Part shown: positions 37,134-48,100 of the stretch, piece after piece
Layout of the letters: every line of letters begins with the position of its first letter
How positions within the stretch are numbered: the first letter of the stretch is position 1
Assembly: GCF_013410115.1 (NCBI RefSeq)
Contig: NZ_JACCCV010000001.1
Span: 2,604,001 to 2,668,000 of the forward strand
DNA length: 64,000 bases
Direction of reading: 5' to 3'
Source of the DNA: Tunturiibacter gelidiferens
GTDB taxonomy: Bacteria; Acidobacteriota; Terriglobia; Terriglobales; Acidobacteriaceae
The notes under the pieces: model-generated
The model's input: the letters and a program-made list of their open reading frames with translations, nothing else
What the model was told of the DNA's origin: nothing
The model's database searches: none
Program-made: the position numbers and the translations under genes

Positions 37134-39434
37134 ATGAATGCTGGGATGACGAAGAAGATTGGGATAGGGACTAGCAAAGGGCCTTTCTGTGGGGATGCAA
37201 TGTACGGACGGAGGCTTCGCTTCATACTCCTGCTTTGCATGGTATTGATGAGCGCGTTCCTTCCCCTCTTTGTCCGAGGCCAATCGAATGCAGCTTTGAT
37301 TCATTTTGACGGCCGGACGCAGGTCTTTCGTATTGACGCGGGTGACATGTCCTATGTGTTTGGAATTAACGAAAAGAAACAACTGCAGGCGATTTATTGG
37401 GGAAAATGTCTGAGTACGGCGGATGCGTTCGCGATGCCGCATTCCGATCCTGGCCCATCTTCCTTTGAATCTTCGATTAACACGACGCAACAAGAGTTCG
37501 TTGGTTGGGGAGGAGGACTTTACGTTGAACCTGACCTGAAGGTTACTTTCCCGGACGGAAATAGAGACTTGGTTCTGGAGTATGTCTCGCATCGCATAGA
37601 CGGGAACCAGCTCACTATTCTGCTGAAGGACGTCTCGCGAGAGGTCTATGTCGAATTGCAGTATCACGTCGATGCAACTACAGGCATTCTGACGCGATCG
37701 GCACAAGTACAGAACAGAACCTCTGTTCCGCTCACAGTTGAGGAGATTGCTTCGGGCACGTGGAACCTGCCGCGCGGTACTGATTACCGCTTGCGTTACC
37801 TCACCGGTCGTTGGGCAGGTGAGTGGAACCTCCGCGAGCAAATCATTCAGCCTGGAAAAACGATTCTCGAGAGCCGTCGCGGATCGACAGGCGCCCAGAA
37901 CAATCCGTGGTTTGCTATCGATCGAAACGGCTCAAATGACCAGGACCACGGCGACGTTTGGTTTGGCGCCCTGGGGTGGAGCGGCTCCTGGCAGATCAGC
38001 ATTGAACAGGATGCCGCACAGCAGGTTCGTGTAACAGGTGGCCCCAATCAATTTGATTTTGGCTATCGTCTATCCCCAGGAGAGCACCTGCAGTCACCCG
38101 ACTTTTATGCTGGCTACTCGCATGACGGCATCGGAGGTGCTTCAAGACTTCTACACCGCTTCGAGATCTCGAGCATCTTGCCGCACGCACCTAATCCGAA
38201 GCTTCGTCCCGTTCTGTACAACTCCTGGGAGGCGACAGAGTTCAAGGTGGATGAGGCTGGACAGGAAGCCCTCGCGGAGAAGGCAGCAAGCATCAGTGTC
38301 GAGCGCTTCGTCGTAGATGACGGTTGGTTTGGGCAACGCTCTACCGATCGAGCCGGTCTCGGAGACTGGTACGTGAATCCGGAGAAGTTTCCGCATGGCC
38401 TCAGGCCGCTGATCGACAAGGTTCACTCTCTCGGCATGGATTTTGGACTATGGGTTGAGCCGGAAATGGTTAATCCGGACAGCGATCTCTATCGCAAACA
38501 TCCTGACTGGGTGTTGAACTTTACCGGTCGGCCACGAACCGAGGGCCGGAATCAGTTGATGCTCAATCTCGCTCATCCGGATGTACGCGAATATGTCTTC
38601 GAGTTCCTGGATAAGCTGCTCAGAGAAAACGACATTGCATTTCTGAAGTGGGATTACAACCGTAATTGGTCCGAACCGGGCTGGCCCGCGGTAGCGCCGG
38701 AGGACGAGAAGAAGGTCTACATCGCCTATATCCAAAACCTATACTCCATCCTCGATGAGCTGCGCAAGAAACATCCCTATGTCGAGATTGAAAGTTGCTC
38801 CGGAGGGGGGAGTCGGGTGGACCTCGGCATCATGCATTACACGGACGAGGTCTGGCCGTCCGACAATACCGATGGGTTCGATCGTCTCTCGATACAGGAC
38901 GGGTTCACCTATGCTTATGCTCCAGGTGTGATGATGGCGTGGGTCACGGACTCGCCGACCTGGGTCAATCAACGAACTCTATCCCTCGAATACCGCTTTC
39001 TCTCTTCCATGCAGGGATCGCTCGGCGTCGGTGCAAACCTGAACAATTGGAAGCCGGAGGATTTTGCAACTGCGAAAAAGATGGTGACCCAGTACAAACA
39101 GATTCGGGAGATCGTGCAGCGGGGATCGCTCTACCGCTTGATCTCACCGCAGAATGGAAGTGAGCAATCCGTGACTGAATCGGTGTCGAAAGATCAGCGA
39201 CACGCCGTCGTTTTCGCCTTTCTGCACTCCAGCCAAATGTTATATCCCTTTCCAAGAATTTATCTCCGCGGATTGAACACCGACGCGAAGTATCGGATCG
39301 CGGCACTTGACGGGAAGCTGTCCGCAGGCTTGGCGGCAGTTGCCAGTGGGGCTTTCTGGATGCAGCATGGCGTTGATGTTGACCTCCGTGGAGATTTCCA
39401 GGCTGCTGCTTTCACATTGGAGAGGGTAGATTGA
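37134..39434 (+). CDS. Secreted GH36 alpha-galactosidase
   Basis: 766 residues from the ATG at 37134, chosen for GGAG 6 nt upstream; ATGs at 37122 and 37200 are alternatives. A signal segment (FILLLCMVLMSAFLPLF) precedes the GH36 N-terminal beta domain, then the barrel with VVDDGWFGQR, LWVEPEMVNPDS, the nucleophile Asp in FLKWDYNRN (near 506), CSGGGSRVD and the acid/base Asp in SDNTDGFDR (near 580). Length (about 740) and motifs fit the family. It removes alpha-1,6-galactose from raffinose-type or galactomannan oligomers. It is the third alpha-galactosidase-type enzyme in the locus, and, as with GH97, I see no operator directly upstream. Confidence 0.92.
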   Translation: MNAGMTKKIGIGTSKGPFCGDAMYGRRLRFILLLCMVLMSAFLPLFVRGQSNAALIHFDGRTQVFRIDAGDMSYVFGINEKKQLQAIYWGKCLSTADAFAMPHSDPGPSSFESSINTTQQEFVGWGGGLYVEPDLKVTFPDGNRDLVLEYVSHRIDGNQLTILLKDVSREVYVELQYHVDATTGILTRSAQVQNRTSVPLTVEEIASGTWNLPRGTDYRLRYLTGRWAGEWNLREQIIQPGKTILESRRGSTGAQNNPWFAIDRNGSNDQDHGDVWFGALGWSGSWQISIEQDAAQQVRVTGGPNQFDFGYRLSPGEHLQSPDFYAGYSHDGIGGASRLLHRFEISSILPHAPNPKLRPVLYNSWEATEFKVDEAGQEALAEKAASISVERFVVDDGWFGQRSTDRAGLGDWYVNPEKFPHGLRPLIDKVHSLGMDFGLWVEPEMVNPDSDLYRKHPDWVLNFTGRPRTEGRNQLMLNLAHPDVREYVFEFLDKLLRENDIAFLKWDYNRNWSEPGWPAVAPEDEKKVYIAYIQNLYSILDELRKKHPYVEIESCSGGGSRVDLGIMHYTDEVWPSDNTDGFDRLSIQDGFTYAYAPGVMMAWVTDSPTWVNQRTLSLEYRFLSSMQGSLGVGANLNNWKPEDFATAKKMVTQYKQIREIVQRGSLYRLISPQNGSEQSVTESVSKDQRHAVVFAFLHSSQMLYPFPRIYLRGLNTDAKYRIAALDGKLSAGLAAVASGAFWMQHGVDVDLRGDFQAAAFTLERVD

Positions 39435-39629
39435 TAGCTTACGGTGAATGCAAACTGGACCAAGACGTAAATAAGTTACCGTCAAGTCCACCGTCAACAA
39501 TCCTCTCCTTGTGAACTGGCCCGTAAATGGCTTTCTGAAAATCACTGACGTGCCAGAAGCACGTGTTATACAACAATTTAGAACAGGGCGTTACCACGCT
39601 CATATTTCGTTGGAAACTCTGAAGGTGTG

Positions 39630-40721
39630 ATGAGCGGAAATTCCAGAAGAATTCGTGTCGGTCTAATCGGCTATGGGTATGCAGGAAAGATCTTTCATGC
39701 GCCACTTATCCGCGCGGTTCCGGGGCTTGCGCTAACGATGGTGGGCTCAAGCAGGCCGGAGGTTGTGCGGAAGGACCTGGGTGAGATCGCGGTTTGTTCT
39801 CCTGCGGAGGTGGCGATATATCCCGATGTCGATCTGGTGGTGATCGCGAGCCCTAACGACAGCCACTATCCGCTTGCTTCGGCTGCGCTGCGAGCGGGGA
39901 AAGATGTGGTCGTCGACAAGCCGTTCACGGTGACGCTGGCCGAGGCGCGCTCTCTGCTGCAAATCGCGGAGGAGCAGGGAAGAATGATTTCGGTCTTTCA
40001 CAATCGCCGATGGGAGAGCGAGATTCAGGCTACACGCGCGGTGCTGCAGTCGGGCGCGCTTGGTGTGGTCTCACATTATGAGTGCCACATGGACCGCTAC
40101 CGGCCTCACGTTCGTCAACGCTGGCGCGAGGATGAGGGCCCAGGTGCCGGATTGTGGTTTGACCTGGGGCCACATCTTATCGATCAGACGCTGTATCTCT
40201 TCGGCCTCCCACAATCTATTAGTGCAAGCTTTGCCACTCTGCGCGAAGGCGGAAAGACAGACGACTGGGCTCATGTTCAGCTGAACTATGAGCGCATGCG
40301 AACTATTCTTCATGCGTCGTTGCTGGTATCGAGAGGCGGTCCAAGGACAATCGTGCATGGGACACGAGCGAGCTGGATGAAGTACGGTGCGGATGTGCAG
40401 GAGGCACAGCTGAAAGAAGGCATGGTACCTGGCAGTCCTGGTTTCGGCTACGACCCTCACCCCGGCCTTCTGTATGACGGCGAGACTGGCAGGCGCACAG
40501 AGATTCCGGCGCCGTTAGGCAATCAGCAGATGTACTACATGCAGATTAGGGACGCGATTCTCGGAGGGCAGCGGGAGGCTTCGATTCCGGGGATCGATGC
40601 GGTTGCGGTGATGGCTGTGCTGGAGACAACATTTCACTCGGCCAAGCAGGGAAGGGTGCTGCCGCTCTCGATGAGCCCAGATGAGATTGCGCAGTGGCGT
40701 CGAGCTCATCCTGCTCTTTAG
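39630..40721 (+). CDS. Gfo/Idh/MocA-family NAD(P)-dependent oxidoreductase
   Basis: 363 residues from the ATG at 39630, which has GAAGG 4 nt upstream; a GTG at 39627 is too close to that site. The Rossmann start VGLIGYGYAGKIFHAP and the VVDKPFTVT motif (the family's EKP lysine, near 95) are clear, and GLWFDLGPHLIDQ carries the conserved His. The sequence resembles the YdgJ/YvaA branch, which oxidises inositols or sugars at a ring hydroxyl. It has no signal peptide. Its place at the end of the galactoside gene run suggests oxidation of a released sugar; the substrate cannot be named. Confidence 0.85.
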   Translation: MSGNSRRIRVGLIGYGYAGKIFHAPLIRAVPGLALTMVGSSRPEVVRKDLGEIAVCSPAEVAIYPDVDLVVIASPNDSHYPLASAALRAGKDVVVDKPFTVTLAEARSLLQIAEEQGRMISVFHNRRWESEIQATRAVLQSGALGVVSHYECHMDRYRPHVRQRWREDEGPGAGLWFDLGPHLIDQTLYLFGLPQSISASFATLREGGKTDDWAHVQLNYERMRTILHASLLVSRGGPRTIVHGTRASWMKYGADVQEAQLKEGMVPGSPGFGYDPHPGLLYDGETGRRTEIPAPLGNQQMYYMQIRDAILGGQREASIPGIDAVAVMAVLETTFHSAKQGRVLPLSMSPDEIAQWRRAHPAL

Positions 40722-40746
40722 TGGCGCGAATCTGAGGACCCGTGAA

Positions 40747-41865
40747 TTACATGGAGAGTGTCGCGATGCTGAGTGGCTCAGGGACCTCTGCTGCCAGTAT
40801 GGGACCACTGAGACGTCCGTCGGCGGGATCTGCTGTAAAACGCAGCACGCCGTCGAAGGTCTCGCTTACGACATGGAGGGTATCGCGCTCTGCTGTCATG
40901 GCGACGGATCTTCCGGAGTGCAGGTGCCAACTCTGGAATCGATTTAGTATGCCGGGGGAGCGATCGATGTGCCAGACCTGAAGGACATCGTCCTCCCTGC
41001 CGCCGATGGTGTAGAGGGCGCGGCCTGATGGATGGAGAGCCAAAGGTCCGCCGGTGTCTTCGGCGATGCGTTGGATGCAGTGGAGAATTCTTCCATGTTC
41101 AGGGTCGTATTTGTAACTGCATAGGGAGCGATTTAGCTGGTTGGCAACGAAGAGAATATCTCCTTTGGGATGCAGTACGAGATGGGCCGGTCCGCTGCCT
41201 GCGTCTGTGGCGAATCTCTGGTGCACTGTGAGGCTGGTTTCGCTGACTGCCAGGACGCTGATTTGGTCACTGCCTGTGTCAGATGTGAGGACGCGGCCAT
41301 GTGTCGTGTCAAAGAGAGCCATGCTGGGATGGGCGGAGAGCTGATGTAGTGCATCGGGTCCGCAGCCAGTTTCCTTGAGAATTCCAGCTACCTGTGGGCA
41401 CTGGCCGCCCTCGAGGAGGGAAAGGAGGTTGTAAGCTCCGCCCCCGTGGATTGCTACGACAGCGCTTTTGCCATCGGGCGATAGAGTGAGGTGCCGGGGG
41501 AGGGTAGCGGAGAGCGAGAGGGAAGTTTTACTGAATGCGGTAAGTGTGCCATCGGGTGCGAGGGTGAAGGTTTCGACTGAGCCTGTGGGCAGGTGTTGGT
41601 GGTCAGCGACCTGGTTGATGGCGTAGAGAGTACGGCGATTCGGATGGACTGTGAGGGAGGCGGGAACTTTGCAGGCTACGATCTGCTTGAGGGCCCAGTT
41701 GAGACCATCAACCTGGAAGACGTGGATCTCGTCGTGGCCGCTCCCGACGTATGCAAGATGAGGAGACGACGGAAGACCACGCGCCATGCTCGTTCGCAGC
41801 GCAAGGGAGGCGGTGCCCACGATGCGAAGGAAGTGTCTACGATTGAGGGAGGAGCGTTGCTTCAT
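40747..41865 (-). CDS. Tat-exported lactonase, seven-bladed beta-propeller (Pgl/YkgB family)
   Basis: 372 residues. The N-terminus has a twin-arginine signal (NRRHFLRIVGTASLAL). The body shows the repeats of the lactonase propeller: YVGSGHDEIHVF, LTVHPNRRTLYAINQV, HLTLSPDGKSAVVA, HLVLHPKGDILFVANQL and LALHPSGRALYTIGG. Family members hydrolyse sugar lactones such as 6-phosphogluconolactone. An exported copy, with unphosphorylated substrates, would act on aldonolactones. It lies 25 bp downstream of the sugar oxidase gene in the same direction, so the pair may oxidise a sugar and open the lactone, although the oxidase itself shows no export signal. Confidence 0.85.
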   Translation of the reverse strand: MKQRSSLNRRHFLRIVGTASLALRTSMARGLPSSPHLAYVGSGHDEIHVFQVDGLNWALKQIVACKVPASLTVHPNRRTLYAINQVADHQHLPTGSVETFTLAPDGTLTAFSKTSLSLSATLPRHLTLSPDGKSAVVAIHGGGAYNLLSLLEGGQCPQVAGILKETGCGPDALHQLSAHPSMALFDTTHGRVLTSDTGSDQISVLAVSETSLTVHQRFATDAGSGPAHLVLHPKGDILFVANQLNRSLCSYKYDPEHGRILHCIQRIAEDTGGPLALHPSGRALYTIGGREDDVLQVWHIDRSPGILNRFQSWHLHSGRSVAMTAERDTLHVVSETFDGVLRFTADPADGRLSGPILAAEVPEPLSIATLSM

Positions 41866-41890
41866 CGGAGTTCCTTGTTGGTTCGGCTCT

Positions 41891-43426
41891 TCAGGGTCGT
41901 ATCGACATGGCGTGATGAAAGATGTTGTTGGGGTCGTACTTGCGCTTTACGGTCTGGAGGAATGGGTATAGTTTTCCGTGGCCATAGTAGAGCTGAGGCC
42001 AGTAAGTGTAGGAGAGCATATCCCGATCGGGGTAGTTGATGTAGCAACCTTCATAGCGGGGGCTCCACCAGGGAGTTTCTTTGTGGTCGGGGTCGGAGTC
42101 GGGGCCCGAGTAGAGATCTTTGTAAATGTCACGGATCCACTGAAGTCTTCCGGCGTCGTCTTCGGGATTTCCCCAGAAGGACATGAATTGGAGCTTGAGC
42201 ACCGAGGACCGTTGCGCGACGGAGGTCGTTTCGAGGAGTTCTTTGCGGTTAATCGCTCCGCCGTAGGAGTCCATCTCGATCACTGAGCCCCGAAGATCAA
42301 CGTTCGGGATCGTCCGGGTCATGTGTTTGTAGATGCAACGAGCTTCAACCTCAGTGAAGCCGCGTTTCATATAGGCAGATTTGTACTTGGCGCGGGCGCT
42401 GCTGCCGGAGCCGTTGTTGCCGCCTGTGGCGTCGAGCCAGTTTCGTCGTCGGACGGTGTGGACTCCAGAGCAGAGAGATTCGCCTGCGTCTTTTCTGGCT
42501 GAGAGTCCTGCATGGCCAGTGCCATCTGCCGGAGATGCTGGGGAACCGCATTGAAGGAAGCAGTCCAGATAATCGTTGAGCGCAGCCAGATCGCGACATG
42601 TGCCGTCGGGGTTACAGAACTGCACGGACATTCCCATGTGCCCGCCGCCCGACTGATGCGAGACCACCAGGACCGCGAACATACCCCAGGCGTCTGGTTC
42701 CTGGCCACGAGTCTCCCAGTACTCTCCGAATGTCTTCAAGAGTGATACGAACTTTTCTTCTGTCATACCCTCCCACGGAAAGGAGATGTAAGCCTCGATG
42801 ACCTCCGCTGGAGGGTGCGGAAGTTTGTTGAATTCGTAGGAGGTGATGACACCCAGGCTACCGCCTCCTGCACCTCGGCAGGCGCGAAAGAGGTCTGCGT
42901 CGTGGTGCGCATTTACTCGGCGAGGAATGACCTTGCCACTTCCATCGACCGTCAGGATCTCTACGGCAGTCAGCCAGTCGGAGGAGAGACCATGGAGCCG
43001 CGACAAGAGGCCATATCCTCCGCCGCTGATGTGGCCACCTGCCGCGACGGTTCCACAAGTCCCTCCTGGAAGCGTTACACCGTAACGCTTGTACAACTCG
43101 AGGTACCCGTTCCAGAGCTGTACTCCGGGACCAATCCGATAGGGCGGGGCACTTCTGCCGTCGTTGACGCCGGAAAGAAGGCTCAGATCCAGAATGGCGC
43201 CGCTGGGATTATTTGCGACGAAGTCCTCATAGCAGTGCCCTCCGCTGCGTATGGTTGGCCGCAGGCCAGCGCTCACAATCTGCTGAAGCGCGTCAGCAGC
43301 GTCGGCAGAGGATTCACACAGGAAGATCCGTTTTGCAGCGTCGGTCTCTTTCTCCGGGAATCGCGCGTTATGGCCTTTTTGCAAGCTCGCATATCGCGGG
43401 TCGTCGCGTGTGATGATAATGGGCAT
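41891..43426 (-). CDS. FAD-linked sugar oxidase (BBE family), bicovalent flavin
   Basis: 511 residues. The FAD domain has RSGGHCYEDF (His64) and LPGGTCGTVAAGGHISGGGYG (Cys124). A His and Cys at these places are the 8-alpha-histidyl and 6-S-cysteinyl attachment sites of glucooligosaccharide-oxidase-type enzymes. The C-terminus carries the BBE motif (RKYDPNNIFHHAMSI). Enzymes of this type oxidise the C1 of mono- or oligosaccharides to lactones using O2. No signal peptide is visible. The downstream lactonase (25 bp) and the divergent aldonate-type transporter fit oxidation of galactose or a galacto-oligosaccharide. Confidence 0.87.
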   Translation of the reverse strand: MPIIITRDDPRYASLQKGHNARFPEKETDAAKRIFLCESSADAADALQQIVSAGLRPTIRSGGHCYEDFVANNPSGAILDLSLLSGVNDGRSAPPYRIGPGVQLWNGYLELYKRYGVTLPGGTCGTVAAGGHISGGGYGLLSRLHGLSSDWLTAVEILTVDGSGKVIPRRVNAHHDADLFRACRGAGGGSLGVITSYEFNKLPHPPAEVIEAYISFPWEGMTEEKFVSLLKTFGEYWETRGQEPDAWGMFAVLVVSHQSGGGHMGMSVQFCNPDGTCRDLAALNDYLDCFLQCGSPASPADGTGHAGLSARKDAGESLCSGVHTVRRRNWLDATGGNNGSGSSARAKYKSAYMKRGFTEVEARCIYKHMTRTIPNVDLRGSVIEMDSYGGAINRKELLETTSVAQRSSVLKLQFMSFWGNPEDDAGRLQWIRDIYKDLYSGPDSDPDHKETPWWSPRYEGCYINYPDRDMLSYTYWPQLYYGHGKLYPFLQTVKRKYDPNNIFHHAMSIRP

Positions 43427-43757
43427 CGTGCTTATTCCGTCTCAGCCGCATATAGGAGGCAACGGGCAGAAGAGTATGTATTAGTAACTAGAGCGAATTC
43501 GACAACAATGCCTGTAAATTGTCATCGGACGAGCGCCAGATTTCCAGATAGGCTAAATGACCTAGCCGTCAGATTCCAGTTTTGTTGACTATAGAGAGGC
43601 AGCGTGAGCTTTATCCGATGAAGTCTCTGCGAGTGATATAGGTCATAAGTCCTAAAGAGAATTGCTCAAGGCATTGTTCAATAGAAGGTCAAAGCGCTCT
43701 GTCAGAAATCGATTGCCAAGATCTGTCCGGGCACGTGTCGCGGTAGGAGGAGCACCA
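43427..43757. promoter_or_regulatory. Divergent intergenic region between sugar oxidase and ACS transporter
   Basis: 331 bp with promoters for both directions expected. The octamer TAGGTCAT occurs twice in opposite orientation (43557-43564 and 43639-43646). No TAACGT-type operator is present, so control differs from the LacI regulon. Confidence 0.4.
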
Positions 43758-45050
43758 GTGTATTTCGAACGCCATACCCGAGTCAGGTTTCTGCTTGCCT
43801 TCTGGCTCTTCGTCCTGAGTGGCGTCGCCTTTCTCGATCGAACCAACATCTCGATCGCCGGGATACAAATCAGTAAAGAGTATGGATTGGGGAATCAGCG
43901 TTTAGGCTGGATCTTCAGCGCATTTCTTATTGGGTATGCGGGTTTTCAGCTTCCGGCGGGATGGCTTGCGGCTCGCTTTGGCCCGCGCCGGGTTCTTACC
44001 CTTGGAGTTTTGTGGTGGGGCATAGCAACTGCGCTAACGGCGATGCTGCCTTCAGGGATATCCCATGCGGTGATGTTGCTCATTGCGATCAGGTTTGCTC
44101 TGGGCGCAGGCGAGGCTGTAATTTACCCCGCGGCGAATCAGTTTGTTGCTCGATGGGTTCCGATTCGTGAGCGCGGCTTCATCAACGGGCTTATCTTTGC
44201 GGGAGTCGGCGCCGGCAGCGGGCTAACTCCACCTCTGCTGACGTGGTTGATCACACATCACGGATGGCGGGCGGCCTTTTGGTTCAGTGCGATTGTGGGT
44301 CTGATTGCGGGAAGCATCTGGTGGCAGTACTCACGAGATACCCCCGAGGAGCACCCCGAAGTTGGACCGCTAGAGCTAAGCGAAATTCATGCCGGAATCA
44401 ACGGAACCGTTCAGGAGCACCGTGCACTCAGCTCCGAAACGGTTGAGATTTCGTGGCGTGCGATCTTCCATCGCCGTGATCTTCCAGCGCTGATGATCGG
44501 CTACTTCAGCTTCGGCTACGTCGCGTGGATCTTCTTTAGCTGGTTCTTTCTTTACATGGCACAGGTGCGAGGCTTCGATCTCAAATCGAGTGCGCGCTAC
44601 GCCATGCTTCCATTCTTGTCGATGACGATCTGCTGTCTCGCGGGGGGTGCAATCAGTGACAAACTCACGGACCTGTACGGTCTGCGTATCGGCCGCGCCG
44701 GTCTGGCGTCGATGGCGCTTCTTGCAACGGCGTGTTTTTTGGTGGTCGGATCGATGGTTCATAGTCCGCAGCTTGCAGGAGTCATCCTCGCAGGTGGGGC
44801 CGGCGCACTGTATCTGTCGCAGAGCTCGTTCTGGTCTGTTTCCATTGATATTGCAGGTCGCAGCTCCGGAGTGTTTTCGAGCATGGTGAATATGGGGGGG
44901 CAGATCGGGGGTGCGGTGACAGCGTCACTGACTCCGTGGATCGCTCAACGCTTCGGCTGGACGACTTCTTTTGCACTTGCTGCGATTTTGGCCGTGATTG
45001 GGGCACTTTGCTGGTTGACGGTGCATCCAGAGCGTCCGCTCGACGCCTAG
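43758..45050 (+). CDS. MFS transporter, anion:cation symporter (sugar-acid) type
   Basis: 430 residues from the GTG at 43758, set by TAGGAGG 7 nt upstream; a TTG-initiated frame from 43662 would add 32 polar residues and has only a weak site. Twelve hydrophobic spans. FLDRTNISIAG in TM1, the LPAGWLAARFGPRR loop, and RFALGAGEAVIYPA with RWVPIRERGF in TM4-5 are signatures of the ACS family (DgoT, ExuT, GudP). These import galactonate, glucarate or hexuronates with protons. Divergent from the oxidase-lactonase pair, it could import aldonate made outside the membrane. Confidence 0.88.
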   Translation: MYFERHTRVRFLLAFWLFVLSGVAFLDRTNISIAGIQISKEYGLGNQRLGWIFSAFLIGYAGFQLPAGWLAARFGPRRVLTLGVLWWGIATALTAMLPSGISHAVMLLIAIRFALGAGEAVIYPAANQFVARWVPIRERGFINGLIFAGVGAGSGLTPPLLTWLITHHGWRAAFWFSAIVGLIAGSIWWQYSRDTPEEHPEVGPLELSEIHAGINGTVQEHRALSSETVEISWRAIFHRRDLPALMIGYFSFGYVAWIFFSWFFLYMAQVRGFDLKSSARYAMLPFLSMTICCLAGGAISDKLTDLYGLRIGRAGLASMALLATACFLVVGSMVHSPQLAGVILAGGAGALYLSQSSFWSVSIDIAGRSSGVFSSMVNMGGQIGGAVTASLTPWIAQRFGWTTSFALAAILAVIGALCWLTVHPERPLDA

Positions 45051-45121
45051 ACGGATCCGTTCGGAGCGGATTCCCTTGCAACGAACAGAAATATGTGTTC
45101 GCCTTGAGGTCTATCTAGATA

Positions 45122-48100
45122 TTGATCAGGCGATTCCATCCCGTTCGAGTGGAGCGTGACCCTCACGCCACGCCGACAGTGTGTCTTCCGCGGGGTGTGG
45201 GTCTGGTTTCGGTCGCGAGCCAGTTTCGTCGTAGAAGCGGACTGATTCTGTCTGTTCTTCTTTATGTGGCTGCGGGGATGTTTGCTTGCGGGGCAATGGC
45301 GCAGACATCCTCTCCGCTCAGGCTTTCCGAGTATCAGAAGCAGGACTGGCAGATAGAGGATGGACTACCTGACAATAATGTCCGAATGATTGCTCAACGG
45401 CCGGATGGACTACTCTTGCTTGCTACCGGATCGGGGCTCGCCACCTTCGACGGACAGCACTTTCACAGTCTTCCCATCGTGGTCGGTGGCCTCGCCGACA
45501 ATGAAGCTATCAATGCGGTGCTTCCCGAGGGCAACGACGATCTCTGGATTGGAACGGACGGCAGCGGGATACTGCACCGTACAGCATCCGGAACTGTTGC
45601 GATCAGCGAACAGGCCGGATTTCATAATGAACGCATTCGAACGTTTTATCGGGATGCACAAGGGGTGCTATGGATCGCTACTCAGAACGGGATCGAGCGA
45701 TTCGTTAGCAATCACCTCGAGGCGGTTGCGGGTGCCGGAATGATCTCCGGCGATATCACGACGCCCTTCGCCGAGGATGGCCATGGAGGGATGTTCTTCA
45801 TTACGTCTTCGGGGCTTTATCACTGGCAAGGCGGTAAGGTCCAACGCTATCGGGTTGGAACGTCGGCGTCTGATACTGAGGTCGCGGTGTATCGCGATGC
45901 GGCACAGCGGATCTGGGTGGGAACGATGACTCACCTGATGCAACTTGTTCCACGCAAGTGCGCATTATGCGGCGAGGCGCCTGCATTTGATCCCGTGGTG
46001 CGTGCAACCCTCGCAAGTCCGATCACTACCCTGCTCGGCGACGCCACCGCCGGGAATCTCTGGATGGGAACCCGCCACGATGGTGTGTGGCGTTTTGGTG
46101 CAGACGGCCTCTCGCATTGGGGCTCGCGCAATGGACTACCCGATGACGCCATCCGAACTCTGTTTATGGATGACGAACAGAACCTTTGGGTCGGGATGCT
46201 CACCGGCGGCCTGAGCCGATGGCACAAAGGAGCACTCGCGCCGTTTGGAGAGCCTGAGGGTTTCCACGCCTCCTACGCCGCCAACGTGTTTGCCGACAGC
46301 CGCGGCGATTTATGGTTTGGCACATGGGGAAATGGTTTATTTCGGCGGCACAACGGCCAGCTTATTCCTTCTACTCCTCCAGGCATGCCGATCACTACGG
46401 CGATCCGAGCGCTTGCCGAAGACCAGAAGGGGCGAATGTGGATAGGAACGTGGTTCAACGGAATTTACAGCTACGACGGCCACTCGTATCGTCACTATCT
46501 GCTTGGCAACGAGTCGCCAGGCAATGCTGTCAGCTCTATTCTTGCGGACAGTCACGGAGGGCTGTGGGTAGGGACTTACACAGGGGTTTTGTACTTTCCG
46601 CAGGGACAGCCGGATCGACAAAATCGTAGGCAGTTCGTCGAGACGAAGCTGATTACATGCCTGATCGAGGATCGGGACGGCTCCATTCTCGTTGGGACGA
46701 GTAGTGGCCTCTACAGTGTTCGAGACGGAACGGTATCGGCGGTCTCCGGCCTTCCTCATCCGTATGTGCTCTCGCTGGTGCTCGATAGCGGAGGGTATCT
46801 CTGGGCGGGCACCAAGGCGGGCGGAATCGTTGCGATTAGACAGGATCATGCGGTTGCGCTGCCTGGCAACGTCAACGCGCCCACGCAACCGGTAAGCACG
46901 GCGACGGAGGATCAGGACGGCCACCTGTGGCTTGGTACCTATCGAGGAATTGTGCGCCTCACCGTAGCTGAGCTGCATGCTGTGATCGAGGGACGACAGC
47001 ATCCGTTATCAGTTGTGATACTGGGGAAGGCCGATGGGATGCGGTCCTCAGAGTGTGGTGGGCCTTCGAAGCCGTCTTCTACGCTTCAGCCTGATGGTAC
47101 TCTCTGGTTTGCGACGACCAAGAGCTTTGTGCATACAACGGATGTGGCGGAGAGGCTAGGCACGATAAGTCCGGCCGCGACAATCACGGGCTGGACACTG
47201 TCGAGCGATCCCGACGCCGCTGATACCGATACGAGGACGGGCGATTCGCGGATCGAATTGGAAGCGGGGCAGCCCGACATTCTGTTCTTCTTCAACGCGA
47301 AGCTGCTCTCCAATCCGGCGCATGTGGAGTATCGCTATCGTCTCGCTGGGTATGACGCGGAGTGGACGAATACTCGCGCTCATGCTGCCCGCTACCGCCG
47401 CCTGCCGCCGGGGACCTATAGGTTTGAGGTGCAGGCCCGGGGCGGCGGAGAAGACTGGACCTCTCGGGTGAGCTCGGTTGAGGTGAAACAGCGGCCTTAT
47501 TTCTACCAGACCTGGTACTTCGCTGCTGGCCTTTGCCTTGTCGTTCTTGCTCTTGCGACGCAATTGTTTCGACGTCGTCTCCAGTTGATGAAAGGGCGGA
47601 TCGGTATCGTACTGGAAGAGCGGAATCGCATCTCCCGCGAGTGCCACGACACGTTGATGGCTGGGTTTGCCGCGATCTCATGGCAGCTGGAGGCCACGTC
47701 GAAGTTATTTCGGGACAGCGATTTGAGTTCTACTCCTGCCGCTCAGTCGTGTGAACTGGCTCGAAGCATGGTCTCTCACTGCCAGGCGGAGGCGCGGCGA
47801 ATCATCTGGGATCTGCGGGATGCAGACGAGATGACCAATCTGTTGTCACGAGCGCTCAGTCGCGTCCTTGAAGCTAATCCTTTACAGGAGAACTTCAAGA
47901 CGACTTTTGAGGTTGAAGGTGAGGAGCAGCCGCTTGCTCCGGGTTGCGTCCATCATCTGGTTTGTATTGGTCAGGAGGCGGTCTCGAATGCGATTCGTCA
48001 CGCCAACCCTTCACGGATTCTCATTCTGCTGAGGTATGAAGCAGATTCGCTAAGCCTCTCTATCTATGATGACGGACACGGTTTTCAAGGCTCGGAGGAG

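Noticed and set aside
39439-39705. Minus-strand frame spanning the GH36-oxidoreductase gap
   Set aside because: No recognised motif or ribosome site, and it overlaps the start of the Gfo/Idh/MocA gene.
43557-43646. Two opposed TAGGTCAT octamers in the oxidase/transporter promoter region
   Set aside because: The same octamer also occurs near 55294, about the number expected by chance in 64 kb; not called as an operator.
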